6,516 nt of DNA from Chthoniobacter flavus (GCA_945903555.1 CAMDOJ010000096.1:1-6516); one strand, 5' to 3'; counted from the stretch's first letter, positions 1 to 6,468 are shown. Translations and numbers: made by a program. The notes: generated by a model not told the origin, from the sequence alone.

Positions 1-2
1 GG

Positions 3-2798
3 GACGAGGGCCGATCATTTTTGATACAGGCCCCGGGTTTGGAGATGGGGGAGATGCGTTTCGGCGCGTCGATTCGCATCGATGGGAGCTATCGCTACTT
101 GCATTCGTGCCAAGGCCAGCCAATGGGAACCGAAATCCTCGCCGACCAGCCTGGTCCCTATGGAAAGACCCAGGCAACGGTCTCCACGGTCCGTTTCGAG
201 GATCTCGGTATCGATCTTTTGTTGAAGATCGAGCGCATCGAAGGCACGCCCTGTCTTTTGCTCAACGCCGGGATTCGGAACCGTGGGGATCGCAGCGTTT
301 CCTTGATTCACCTTCGGATGCTCGATCTTGCCAAAAACAACACGCTCACCAATGGAGCTTCGTGGGCGGGGCAAGGGAGCTTGCAGGATTGGATTCTCAC
401 GGGCCAGGACTCCGAGGGCAAGCTGACGCGAACATTTGCCGATCTGGTAAAAGAACAGAGGATCCCCGAGCAATTCGCGGTTTACCGGAAGGATGGAAAG
501 GGAGTTTTCTTTGGCCCTGTCGGCGAAACATCCGCGTATGTCCATGCTTATGTCACCCGCGACACCTTTTTCGTGGAGTCAGAAATGCACCCTGTGGTGC
601 TCCAACCCGGGACATTGCGGTGGGGACAACAGGTGGCTTTGCTTTTCGAGCCACCCCGGCAAGCGATGCGTCGCTGGGCGGACTGGGTGATCAAAACCCA
701 CGGCTCGCGGACCTCGCTGGGCGCCCTTGATGGTTGGATGGATGCGAGCCCCGAGTACAAAACCACAGAGAAGGACGTCTCGGCGATCATCGACACGGTG
801 AAAAAATCACAAAACCGCCTGCGGCCGGGCGTGATCGTGTTGGACAGATCCCTCGATTCTTTTGCGGACAATCCATCGGCAATTTCAGAGCGACTGACGC
901 GCATCGCCGAGCGCATCTCGGAGGTCCACTCCATACCGGGCCTGCGATTGACGCTGGATGAACCCCGGCGGACACGGGAAGAAAATCTCCAGTCGATCCG
1001 CGATGCTGTGGCCATGGGATTCCGAATGGTCAAATTCCTTTCTGTTTTTACCCCAGACAAATCCGAGATTGCATCCCAAACGGACTTCGAGCAATGCCGC
1101 GAAATGTATAAAAACATCCGTGCCGCCGCCGGCGAATCGACCTATCTGCTCTCCTGCATGGTCTCTCAAATGCGGAGCGGGCTCGGGTTTATCGACTCGA
1201 GTCGCTCGGGGGGAAATACGAATTCCCTGGGACTTCGCAATGTCATCGAAACTACGCTTTGGACCCTCCCCCTGAACCGCCGGTGGTTTGCCGTGGACAG
1301 CGATTCAGCGTATCTCGCCACCGAATTGCGCGATGTGAACCCCTTAGTCGGAGGATGGCCCATGGCGCGCACTTGGCTGAGCATGGTCGGCCTCTCCTGC
1401 GGTTCCTCGTTCACGGCAGACCACTGGTTTCTGGAGAAGTTCGATCCCTACCTCCGCAATTTTGAAATCCTCCAGTCACCGGCCCATGAGGAAACAGAAA
1501 TCCTCGACCTCGGCATCTCCCCCGAGTGGCCGCGACTTGTCGGCAAGGTCCAGCGCCCTTGGGGATCGTGGGTCGTCGCCCTGCTGTGGAATCCCGCCCC
1601 ATCGGAGCAGAAGGTGTCCCTCGACTTTTCGGAGATCGGCGGTCGCCCGGGATCGCGCTACGCCGTGTGGTCCTTTTGGGACAACGCTTACCTCGGCGTC
1701 ACGGAGGGCTCCTACTCCACACGCTTCCTTGGCGCCTCGGCCTCGGAGCATCTCGTCCTCACCGAGTTGCCACGCGATTCGATGAAGCCTGTCCTGATCG
1801 GGTCCAATTTCCACATCTACTGCGGCGCGGCGGAACTCAAGAACGTGACCGCTCTGGATTTCGGCATGTCGATCGAGTTCACCGATGCGGGAGCCTCGTC
1901 GGGGAGCCTTTTTGTTTACAGCCCCATCCAGCCCGCGCTGGCCTCCGCCATCGGATGCGTGGTCGCGGGTATCGAATCCGCTGGGGAGAACGCTTGGAGG
2001 ATCAATATCCGCGACCGCCGGATCGGCGAGCCCCAGAAAGTGGAATTGAGTTTTCCCGTGTCCCTCCCCCTGCACCGCCAGACCTGGTTTTGGATTTTGT
2101 CCGGCCTCCTGATGGTGAGTGCGGGCTTCGGAATCCGGAAATACTTTGACTGGCTGGGATCCTGCAGGGCATTGGAGCAAACCCGCGCGCTCCACGAGGA
2201 GCGGGCCCGCATCGCGCGAGATCTCCACGACGAACTCGGCGCCAGCCTCGCCCATACTTGCATGCTCGGCGACAGGATCGAACGCGCCGGAGAAGCCCAC
2301 GGAGGCATCATCCAGCGCATCCAGCAAAACTCGCGGGAAAGCCTCCGCCGGCTCGATGAGATCGTCTGGGCCGCGAACCCCGAACGCGACTCTGCGGAGC
2401 ACCTCGCCGCCTACCTTTCGAAGTTCGCCCAAGAATTCCTTGCCGATTCGGGAATCCACTTACGGATCGAGATTCCGGACGAGCTGCCCCCGTGCCGTCT
2501 CGACTCGAAGATCCGGCACAACATCTACCTCGCCACCCGCGAGGCCTTCCGCAACGCCGTGCGCCACGGCTCTCCACCCTCCCTCATCCTACGAATCTCC
2601 ATCGACGGCGGAATGTTGGCGGTCGCCGTCGAGGATGATGGATGCGGATTCAATCCCGTAACCGCTCGAGATTTGGCCCGTGGCATCGCCAACATGCACA
2701 CCCGCATTGAGGGGATCGGCGGCCGCGTCACCATTTCCAGCCATCCAGCAAAGGGGTGCGCGATTTCATTCACCATCCCGCTCCACACAAAACCATGA
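3..2798 (+). CDS. Sensor histidine kinase with glycoside-hydrolase-like (GH36-type) sensor region; 5' partial
   Basis: Membrane sensor kinase, probably carbohydrate-sensing, that would phosphorylate the regulator encoded directly downstream. The frame is open to the window edge and no signal peptide is seen, so the true start lies upstream; residues here are numbered from a TTG at 21. Residues ~1-210 look like an N-terminal beta-sandwich, ~230-470 like an alpha-galactosidase-type barrel, and ~500-680 like C-terminal beta domains. One membrane helix follows (~687-706), then a HisKA_3 dimerisation/phosphotransfer domain with ARDLHDELG (phospho-acceptor His736, nt 2226) and a HATPase_c domain with the N-box EAFRNAVRHG (Asn845), the G1 motif EDDGCGF (872-877) and RGIANM. 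In the barrel the expected nucleophile region reads MVKFLSVF (K338) and the expected acid/base region reads RSGGNT (395-400), so catalysis is doubtful. The Gln of the HisKA_3 DxxxQ phosphatase motif is Ala741. The kinase assignment is firm. The GH36-type fold is recognised from sequence style and is less certain. Confidence 0.88.
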   Translation, partial: DEGRSFLIQAPGLEMGEMRFGASIRIDGSYRYLHSCQGQPMGTEILADQPGPYGKTQATVSTVRFEDLGIDLLLKIERIEGTPCLLLNAGIRNRGDRSVSLIHLRMLDLAKNNTLTNGASWAGQGSLQDWILTGQDSEGKLTRTFADLVKEQRIPEQFAVYRKDGKGVFFGPVGETSAYVHAYVTRDTFFVESEMHPVVLQPGTLRWGQQVALLFEPPRQAMRRWADWVIKTHGSRTSLGALDGWMDASPEYKTTEKDVSAIIDTVKKSQNRLRPGVIVLDRSLDSFADNPSAISERLTRIAERISEVHSIPGLRLTLDEPRRTREENLQSIRDAVAMGFRMVKFLSVFTPDKSEIASQTDFEQCREMYKNIRAAAGESTYLLSCMVSQMRSGLGFIDSSRSGGNTNSLGLRNVIETTLWTLPLNRRWFAVDSDSAYLATELRDVNPLVGGWPMARTWLSMVGLSCGSSFTADHWFLEKFDPYLRNFEILQSPAHEETEILDLGISPEWPRLVGKVQRPWGSWVVALLWNPAPSEQKVSLDFSEIGGRPGSRYAVWSFWDNAYLGVTEGSYSTRFLGASASEHLVLTELPRDSMKPVLIGSNFHIYCGAAELKNVTALDFGMSIEFTDAGASSGSLFVYSPIQPALASAIGCVVAGIESAGENAWRINIRDRRIGEPQKVELSFPVSLPLHRQTWFWILSGLLMVSAGFGIRKYFDWLGSCRALEQTRALHEERARIARDLHDELGASLAHTCMLGDRIERAGEAHGGIIQRIQQNSRESLRRLDEIVWAANPERDSAEHLAAYLSKFAQEFLADSGIHLRIEIPDELPPCRLDSKIRHNIYLATREAFRNAVRHGSPPSLILRISIDGGMLAVAVEDDGCGFNPVTARDLARGIANMHTRIEGIGGRVTISSHPAKGCAISFTIPLHTKP

Positions 2799-3460
2799 AA
2801 GCCACCGCACGATCCAGAAAACTTCTTAACATCGCCCTGGTCGAGGACGATGCCGACCTCGCCGAGAGCATCCGCCTCATGCTCGAGAATGCAGGTCACG
2901 ACATCCGCTTCGTCGGTCTCGCCAACTCCGCCGAGCAGGCCCTCGCCGAATTTCCTGGTCTCAAACCCGACCTCGTTCTCATGGATTTGAAGCTCCCCCG
3001 CATGCAAGGGATCGAGTGCGTCGCCCGTCTCACCACACTCCTGCCCGATGTCCAGATCGTCGTCATCACCGTCTTCCACGACACCGAGGCGGTTTTTGAA
3101 TCCCTCGCCGCCGGAGCCCTCGGCTACTTGACCAAGCCCATCACCTCCGATCAGCTACTCGAGGCTATCCGCGAGGTGCGCGAAGGCGGCGCCCCCATGA
3201 GCAGCGCCATCGCCCGCCGCATTGTGCAAACCTTCCACCGCCCCGCCACAAACTCCCAGGCGGATGTGGGAGATCAACTTTCCCCACGTGAACTCGAAAT
3301 CCTGCACCTCCTCTCCAAGGGCTGCCTTCAAAAGGAAATCGCGGATGAGATTCAAATCGCCTACAGCTCCGTTCGCACCTACACAGCCCGTATTTACAAG
3401 AAACTCCATGTCCACTCCCGCGCACAGGCGGTGGCCAAATACAACGGCACTCTCGCTTGA
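2795..3460 (+). CDS. NarL/LuxR-family response regulator
   Basis: DNA-binding response regulator of 221 aa, the likely partner of the upstream kinase. The receiver domain (~11-130) has acidic-pocket residues in LVEDDA (E17, D18, D19), phospho-acceptor Asp64 in LMDLKLPRM, a switch Thr92 and Lys114 in LTKPI. A linker (~145-160) leads to a LuxR-type helix-turn-helix (~162-218) with the hallmark LSPRELEIL, KEIADEI and VRTYTARIYKKL. The ATG at 2795 is chosen because it overlaps the kinase stop (ATGA), the usual sign of translational coupling; an in-frame ATG at 2756 lies inside the kinase gene and would add 13 residues. No separate ribosome binding site is visible. Length is normal for the family. 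The final 91 bp belong to a direct repeat found again about 2 kb downstream. Its target genes cannot be read from the sequence; carbohydrate-use genes are an inference from the kinase sensor region. Confidence 0.93.
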   Translation: MKATARSRKLLNIALVEDDADLAESIRLMLENAGHDIRFVGLANSAEQALAEFPGLKPDLVLMDLKLPRMQGIECVARLTTLLPDVQIVVITVFHDTEAVFESLAAGALGYLTKPITSDQLLEAIREVREGGAPMSSAIARRIVQTFHRPATNSQADVGDQLSPRELEILHLLSKGCLQKEIADEIQIAYSSVRTYTARIYKKLHVHSRAQAVAKYNGTLA

Positions 3461-3495
3461 TATACAGAGTATCTTTGTAGTGCATTTGCATGACA
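3370..3495. repeat. Direct repeat, left copy (3' end of regulator gene plus downstream DNA)
   Basis: This 126-bp stretch holds the last 91 bp of the response regulator gene and 35 bp of the following non-coding DNA. It is repeated in the same orientation at 5428-5553 with three differences: 3379 C versus 5437 T (silent), 3422 G versus 5480 T (Ala to Ser), and 3489 C versus 5547 T. The matching non-coding part rules out simple protein-level conservation of a LuxR helix and points to a recent DNA duplication. The two copies bracket the AbiE toxin-antitoxin block. Confidence 0.95.
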
Positions 3496-3602
3496 AATAA
3501 GCTAGGTAGCTGCCCAGAAACAACACGAGCATACCGAACTCTGCCCCCCTTCAACGGAATGAAGAACCTCCCGAGAAGGCGCGAAGCAGCAGGGTCCAGT
3601 CG

Positions 3603-3632
3603 CTTAAAACTTAATGCTTAAAAACTTAAAAC
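3603..3632. promoter_or_regulatory. Tandem CTTAAAA-like units, candidate AbiEi operator
   Basis: Four units start at 3603, 3610, 3617 and 3625 (CTTAAAA, CTTAATG, CTTAAAAA, CTTAAAA), a 7-8 bp spacing. They lie about 85-110 bp upstream of the abiEi start in otherwise repeat-poor DNA. AbiEi antitoxins of known systems repress their own promoter by binding repeated sites, so an operator role is plausible. The units are direct rather than inverted and are A+T-rich, so chance low complexity is an alternative. Confidence 0.4.
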
Positions 3633-3664
3633 TCCATTCTCCCGCTTTTACTTTTTAAAATAGC

Positions 3665-3691
3665 TTGGATAAAGATGCATTATGATATTAA
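3665..3691 (+). promoter_or_regulatory. Possible abiEi promoter
   Basis: TTGGAT at 3665-3670 resembles a -35 box. A TATTAA at 3686-3691 follows after a short 15-bp spacer, and TATGAT at 3681-3686 is a better -10 but at wrong spacing. The stretch is the most A+T-rich part of the leader and lies 25-50 bp upstream of the ATG. No clear Shine-Dalgarno sequence precedes that ATG. This is a weak prediction. Confidence 0.25.
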
Positions 3692-3715
3692 TTTCTTATT
3701 GCATTTCTATCCAAC

Positions 3716-4318
3716 ATGCCATCCCCAACAAAAAAAGCCCATAGTATCTTTACAGGACACAAAGGAACGCTACGGACTTGCGAGGCCCTGCGGGCAGGAA
3801 TTCACCCCCGAGTACTCTATGGGATGCGGGATCGCGGGGAGATCGAGCAGATTGCACGCGGACTGTTTCGCCTTGCAGAACTTCCTCCGCCGGGAGATCC
3901 CGACCTCTTTACAGTTGCGAAGAAAGTGCCGCAATCTGTATTTTGCCTGCTGACAGCTCTCGCATTTCATCAGATGACCACTCAGATTCCACATGCGGTG
4001 GATTTGGCTCTCCCACACACTGCGCGCATCCCTCGACTCGCACATCCCCCGATCCAAGTTTTTCGCTTTTCCCCTGAATCTCTCAACGCCGGGATCGAAA
4101 CGCATATTCGCGATGGTGTTGTGATTCGGATTTACTGTCGGGAAAAAACTCTGGCTGACATTTTCAAGTATCGGCACAAAGTCGGCCTTGATGTCGCGCT
4201 TGAAGCTCTTCGCGTATACAGTTCCCAGCCAAAAAAAGATTTTCAAGCTGTGATGCGCTATGCCCGCATCTGCCGAGTTGAAAATGTAATCCGTCCGTAT
4301 TTGGAGGCCTTGCTATGA
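3716..4318 (+). CDS. abiEi: AbiEi-family antitoxin (type IV toxin-antitoxin)
   Basis: Antitoxin and probable autorepressor of an AbiE abortive-infection/toxin-antitoxin pair, 200 aa and usual in length. In the family it counteracts the AbiEii nucleotidyltransferase without stable complex formation (type IV) and binds the operon promoter. Residues ~13-55 form a short winged-helix-type domain, including the segment IHPRVLYGMRDRGEIEQIARGLF. The rest (~65-200) is the AbiEi C-terminal domain, with PQSVFCLLTALAFHQMTTQI, the YCREKTLADIFKYRHKVGLD segment (140-159) and ALEALRVY typical of the family. The ATG at 3716 is the first in this frame giving a complete winged helix. The stop overlaps the toxin start by ATGA, so the two are co-translated. 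Base composition is lower in G+C than the upstream operon, consistent with acquisition by transfer. Confidence 0.9.
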   Translation: MPSPTKKAHSIFTGHKGTLRTCEALRAGIHPRVLYGMRDRGEIEQIARGLFRLAELPPPGDPDLFTVAKKVPQSVFCLLTALAFHQMTTQIPHAVDLALPHTARIPRLAHPPIQVFRFSPESLNAGIETHIRDGVVIRIYCREKTLADIFKYRHKVGLDVALEALRVYSSQPKKDFQAVMRYARICRVENVIRPYLEALL

Positions 4319-5259
4319 AACAACTCAAAAATGTTTCAGCCTCTGTGCATCAACGATTGCTCACGCTGTCACGCCAATCCGGGAGGCCATTTAATGAGTG
4401 GGCTCAATATTACGCCCTAGAAAGGTGGCTTTACAGGCTCTCTCAATCGGACTACCAGAAGCAGTTCGTGCTCAAGGGCGCTTTGATGTTGCTGGCCTGG
4501 AAAATGCCATTTTCTCGACCGACAAGGGACATTGACCTTCTGGGACATGTTAGCAACGATCTTACTTTTGTTCGGAATGCCATTGCGTCCATTTGTCGCA
4601 TTCCTAGTGATGCGGATGGCATGGTTTTTGATCACGAATCGGTCACAACAGAACGGATTGCCGAGGATGCAGACTACGAAGGCGTCCGAGCAAAATTTCG
4701 CGCATTTCTTGGCAATGCGAATCTGCCGATGCAGATCGACATTGGTTTCAGTGATGTCATCACACCGGAAGCCACAACCATCGTCTATCCTTCCATTCTT
4801 GGTCATCCCGCGCCAGTCCTTCGAGCCTACAATCGCGAAACCGTGATCGCAGAGAAGTTCGAGACGATGGTCAAACTCGGGGAACTCAATAGTCGCATGA
4901 AGGATTTTTTCGATATTTGCGGGCTTGCAAGAACTGGAAGGTTCCATGGGATGGAGCTTTCTCGCGCGATTGAAAGGACTTTTTCCCACCGTGGCACGCC
5001 ATTGATCACCGGCCCGACTTGCTTCACAGAGGCTTTTGCGACAAGCCCTTCAAAGGTTGCCCAATGGAGCGCCTTTCTTCGTCGCAATAATTTCACCGAA
5101 GCTCCAAACACATTTCGCGAAGCCGTGAACTTCATTGCGGAATTTCTCCGCCCCATCGTCATTGCCTCGCTCGAGAAGCAGGATTGGGATTTCAATTGGG
5201 AGAATGGGGGACCGTGGCGCCGCGCTGGGAACTTCGCAAAGCCAAAGGATTCAGAATAA
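4315..5259 (+). CDS. abiEii: AbiEii/AbiGii-family nucleotidyltransferase toxin
   Basis: Toxin of the AbiE pair, 314 aa. Family members are DNA polymerase beta-like nucleotidyltransferases that stop growth; some have been shown to add nucleotides to tRNA 3' ends. The expected motifs occur in order: FVLKGALMLL (51-60) with the KG motif, RPTRDIDLLGH (68-78) with the metal-binding Asp72 and Asp74, an MQIDIGF strand (139-145) with a third candidate acid Asp142, AYNRETVIAEKFETMV (171-186) with Lys181, and NSRMKDFFDI (192-201). All key residues appear present, so an active enzyme is expected. The ATG at 4315 overlaps the antitoxin stop. The C-terminal ~60 residues, ending in a Trp- and Gly-rich stretch, are less conserved in my recollection of the family. 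The natural target and whether it gives phage defence here cannot be told from sequence. Confidence 0.92.
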   Translation: MKQLKNVSASVHQRLLTLSRQSGRPFNEWAQYYALERWLYRLSQSDYQKQFVLKGALMLLAWKMPFSRPTRDIDLLGHVSNDLTFVRNAIASICRIPSDADGMVFDHESVTTERIAEDADYEGVRAKFRAFLGNANLPMQIDIGFSDVITPEATTIVYPSILGHPAPVLRAYNRETVIAEKFETMVKLGELNSRMKDFFDICGLARTGRFHGMELSRAIERTFSHRGTPLITGPTCFTEAFATSPSKVAQWSAFLRRNNFTEAPNTFREAVNFIAEFLRPIVIASLEKQDWDFNWENGGPWRRAGNFAKPKDSE

Positions 5260-5387
5260 TGAATCTCGCAAAAGCCCAAAAATTGCCGAAGAGAGTAAAA
5301 TCCTTTTCGTGCAAAAATGGATTTATACCAAAAGTATTTTGCTTTTTTGACTCGCACTTGCGGCGGTATCCGACCGCCGATGGATAA
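5259..5387 (+). CDS. Doubtful 42-aa ORF coupled to abiEii
   Basis: The toxin stop overlaps a new ATG in the order TAATG, opening a 42-residue frame with a basic N-terminal half (MNLAKAQKLPKRVK) and no recognisable domain. It runs through a candidate terminator and into a palindromic repeat, which argues against a real gene. It may be a chance frame. Confidence 0.15.
   Translation: MNLAKAQKLPKRVKSFSCKNGFIPKVFCFFDSHLRRYPTADG
5329..5348 (+). terminator. Weak candidate terminator after abiEii
   Basis: CAAAA (5329-5333), a 3-nt loop and TTTTG (5337-5341) form a short A+T hairpin followed by C and six T residues (5343-5348). A wider pairing of GCAAAA at 5311-5316 with TTTTGC at 5337-5342 is also possible. 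The stem is weak in G+C, so this is only a possible rho-independent terminator for the abiE operon. Confidence 0.3.
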
Positions 5388-5416
5388 CAACTTCGGCGCT
5401 CATAGAGGCCCCGCTA
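5361..5416. repeat. REP-like palindromic stretch
   Basis: A perfect 7-bp inverted repeat, CGGCGGT (5361-5367) and ACCGCCG (5373-5379) with a 5-nt loop, is followed by a second imperfect hairpin around GGCGCTC/GAGGCC (5396-5410). The segment is much richer in G+C than the abiE genes and stops about 12 bp before the right copy of the direct repeat. No T-run follows on either strand, so it is not a typical terminator. It resembles short dispersed palindromic elements, but copies elsewhere in the genome cannot be checked here. Confidence 0.45.
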
Positions 5417-5427
5417 CAAGTCAAAAA

Positions 5428-5553
5428 CGTTCGCACTTACACAGCCCGTATTTACAAGAAACTCCATGTCCACTCCCGCTCACAGGCGGTGGCCAAATAC
5501 AACGGCACTCTCGCTTGATATACAGAGTATCTTTGTAGTGCATTTGTATGACA
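5428..5553. repeat. Direct repeat, right copy
   Basis: Second copy of the 126-bp repeat, 2058 bp downstream of the first and in the same orientation, with 123 identities. Just beyond the end this copy has a 5-bp tandem duplication (TGACATGACA, 5549-5558) where the left copy has one TGACA; similarity then resumes for only a few bases. Upstream of 5428 there is no similarity to the regulator gene. Confidence 0.95.
5429..5518 (+). pseudogene. 3' remnant of a LuxR-type response regulator gene
   Basis: The right repeat copy still encodes the last 29 residues of the regulator (VRTYTARIYKKLHVHSR onward) and its TGA stop, with one Ala-to-Ser change. It covers only the recognition helix and C-terminal part of the helix-turn-helix, lacks the receiver domain and has no start. 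It is either the displaced 3' end of the regulator gene or the leftover of a deleted paralogue. Confidence 0.85.
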
Positions 5554-5678
5554 TGACAAACGAGTCAACTAAGTGACATCATTGGATCAATCATGAGCAA
5601 AGTGAACCCGGCCGCCCCCCTTATTAGATCCTTCTGCGGGCGACTGGGATTCTCTGCGCTCAACTCCTCCGATTCCCC
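5554..5678. other. Intergenic region before the pilin-like gene
   Basis: 125 bp with no gene, clear promoter or ribosome binding site that I can support. The pilin-like frame is open back to 5628 after a TAG at 5625-5627, without an ATG, so the start of that gene may have been altered. Confidence 0.5.
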
Positions 5679-6401
5679 TTGAAACACTATCTCCCCAAAA
5701 ACGCAGAAGACGCTTCAGCGCTCATTCTCACGCTGCTCGTGATCGTGCTGCTCTCCACGGTCGTCACCTCGTTCCTATCGTCCACCCGCACAGAGCAGAC
5801 CGCCACACGCAACTACACATCGAAGACCCAAGCCGAGCAATTCGCCACCAGCGCCACCCAGCAGGCGATGGCGACATTGCAGGCGGCCTTTAATGGCAAT
5901 GGGAATGGTACAGCAATTGTCACAAGCCAGCCAGGAGGCATCACCAAATATTTCTTCAAAAACGGAACTTGCACCCAAAACCCAACTGCCAATCTCTTTT
6001 TCACCGCCACCTCCACGAATGCCAATGGGACGGTGAATATGAATAATTTGGATAATTCCACCAACTCGACCATCTCTGGCCTTATTACCGGTAATAGCAG
6101 CGAGGCCATTACTGTAGCTCGCGTGGAGGTGAAGGATAGCAGTGGCAACCAAACCATTGGCCGGATTGCTTATTACATTGATGACGAAGGCACGAAGATC
6201 AACCTCAACTCCTTGGCAGGCAATAAAACCACTTTGAATGCTGGCTATGGTAAGACTCAATCCCTCAGCGGCGTAGTAAGCTCCACTATAAACGGTTCGG
6301 CAAACTTCACAGGGAATTTAACAGTAGTTGACGCCATCATTAACGGCACTGCTTCCAGCAATAATACCGCGCGGAAATCACGGAGGGAGAAAAGCTGGTG
6401 A
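5679..6401 (+). CDS. Verru_Chthon cassette protein A-like, pilin-like protein (short, probably 3'-truncated)
   Basis: Membrane-anchored protein of 240 aa resembling the N-terminal part of Verru_Chthon cassette protein A, a family with type IV pilin/PilX-GspK-like N-termini whose function is not established. A short N-terminus is followed by a hydrophobic helix (ASALILTLLVIVLLSTVV, ~12-29), then a Gln/Ala-rich amphipathic segment (~36-70), SQPGGITKYFF (83-93), a long Asn/Thr/Ser-rich stretch, and GRIAYYIDDEGTKINLN (161-177), which matches the family's conserved 'YW-DDE-K-N-N' type block. Family members are usually far longer. Here the frame ends after a basic tail (ARKSRREKSW) unlike the preceding polar sequence, so I infer truncation near 6368. 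The start is a TTG at 5679 with no visible ribosome binding site and no ATG upstream in frame. The companion B, C and D cassette genes are not in view. Confidence 0.7.
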   Translation: MKHYLPKNAEDASALILTLLVIVLLSTVVTSFLSSTRTEQTATRNYTSKTQAEQFATSATQQAMATLQAAFNGNGNGTAIVTSQPGGITKYFFKNGTCTQNPTANLFFTATSTNANGTVNMNNLDNSTNSTISGLITGNSSEAITVARVEVKDSSGNQTIGRIAYYIDDEGTKINLNSLAGNKTTLNAGYGKTQSLSGVVSSTINGSANFTGNLTVVDAIINGTASSNNTARKSRREKSW

Positions 6402-6433
6402 TTTCATTTCTGTTTATTTTATAAAACGATTTG

Positions 6434-6464
6434 TTGACATAGTGTTTACTTTAAGAAACACTAT
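6434..6464 (+). promoter_or_regulatory. Promoter with perfect 9-bp inverted-repeat operator
   Basis: A consensus -35 box, TTGACA, lies at 6434-6439. ATAGTGTTT (6439-6447) and AAACACTAT (6456-6464) form a perfect 9-bp inverted repeat with an 8-bp spacer that covers the spacer and the expected -10 region. A -10 is not clear: AACACT at 6457-6462 has the best spacing (17 bp). The ATG at 6469 is so close that transcripts might be nearly leaderless. The layout is that of a repressor site that blocks RNA polymerase. Confidence 0.65.
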
Positions 6465-6468
6465 TCCC

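Larger units (their letters stand above)
3461..3715. other. Intergenic region between regulator and abiEi
   Basis: 255 bp without a convincing gene. It begins with the 35 non-coding bases of the direct repeat. From about 3600 it becomes A+T-rich and holds the tandem CTTAAAA-like units and the likely abiEi promoter. I see no G+C-rich hairpin followed by a T-run, so a terminator for the two-component operon is not evident here. Confidence 0.6.

Noticed and set aside
15..545. Minus-strand frame of 176 codons and several plus-strand frames inside the kinase gene
   Set aside because: These are shadow frames of the kinase coding sequence without domain content or their own signals.
1476..2459. Long open frame of 327 codons on the minus strand
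   Set aside because: It lies fully antisense to the kinase gene, has no recognisable domain, and is explained by the G+C-rich codon pattern of the true gene.
3461..3715. Small frames between the regulator and abiEi
   Set aside because: They lack start signals and domains, and overlap the repeat or the A+T-rich leader; shadow or chance frames are the simplest explanation.
5382..5440. Possible integron attC-like site (TAACAACTTCGGCGC similarity) that would make abiE a gene cassette
   Set aside because: No matching GTTRRRY core pairs with it, and the imperfect hairpins do not give an attC fold.
5429..5518. Functional small protein from the right repeat copy
   Set aside because: It lacks a start codon with a ribosome binding site in frame and contains only half a helix-turn-helix; a gene remnant fits better.
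3370..5553. Composite transposon with the 126-bp repeats as insertion sequences
   Set aside because: The repeats hold the end of a regulator gene, carry no terminal inverted repeats and encode no transposase.
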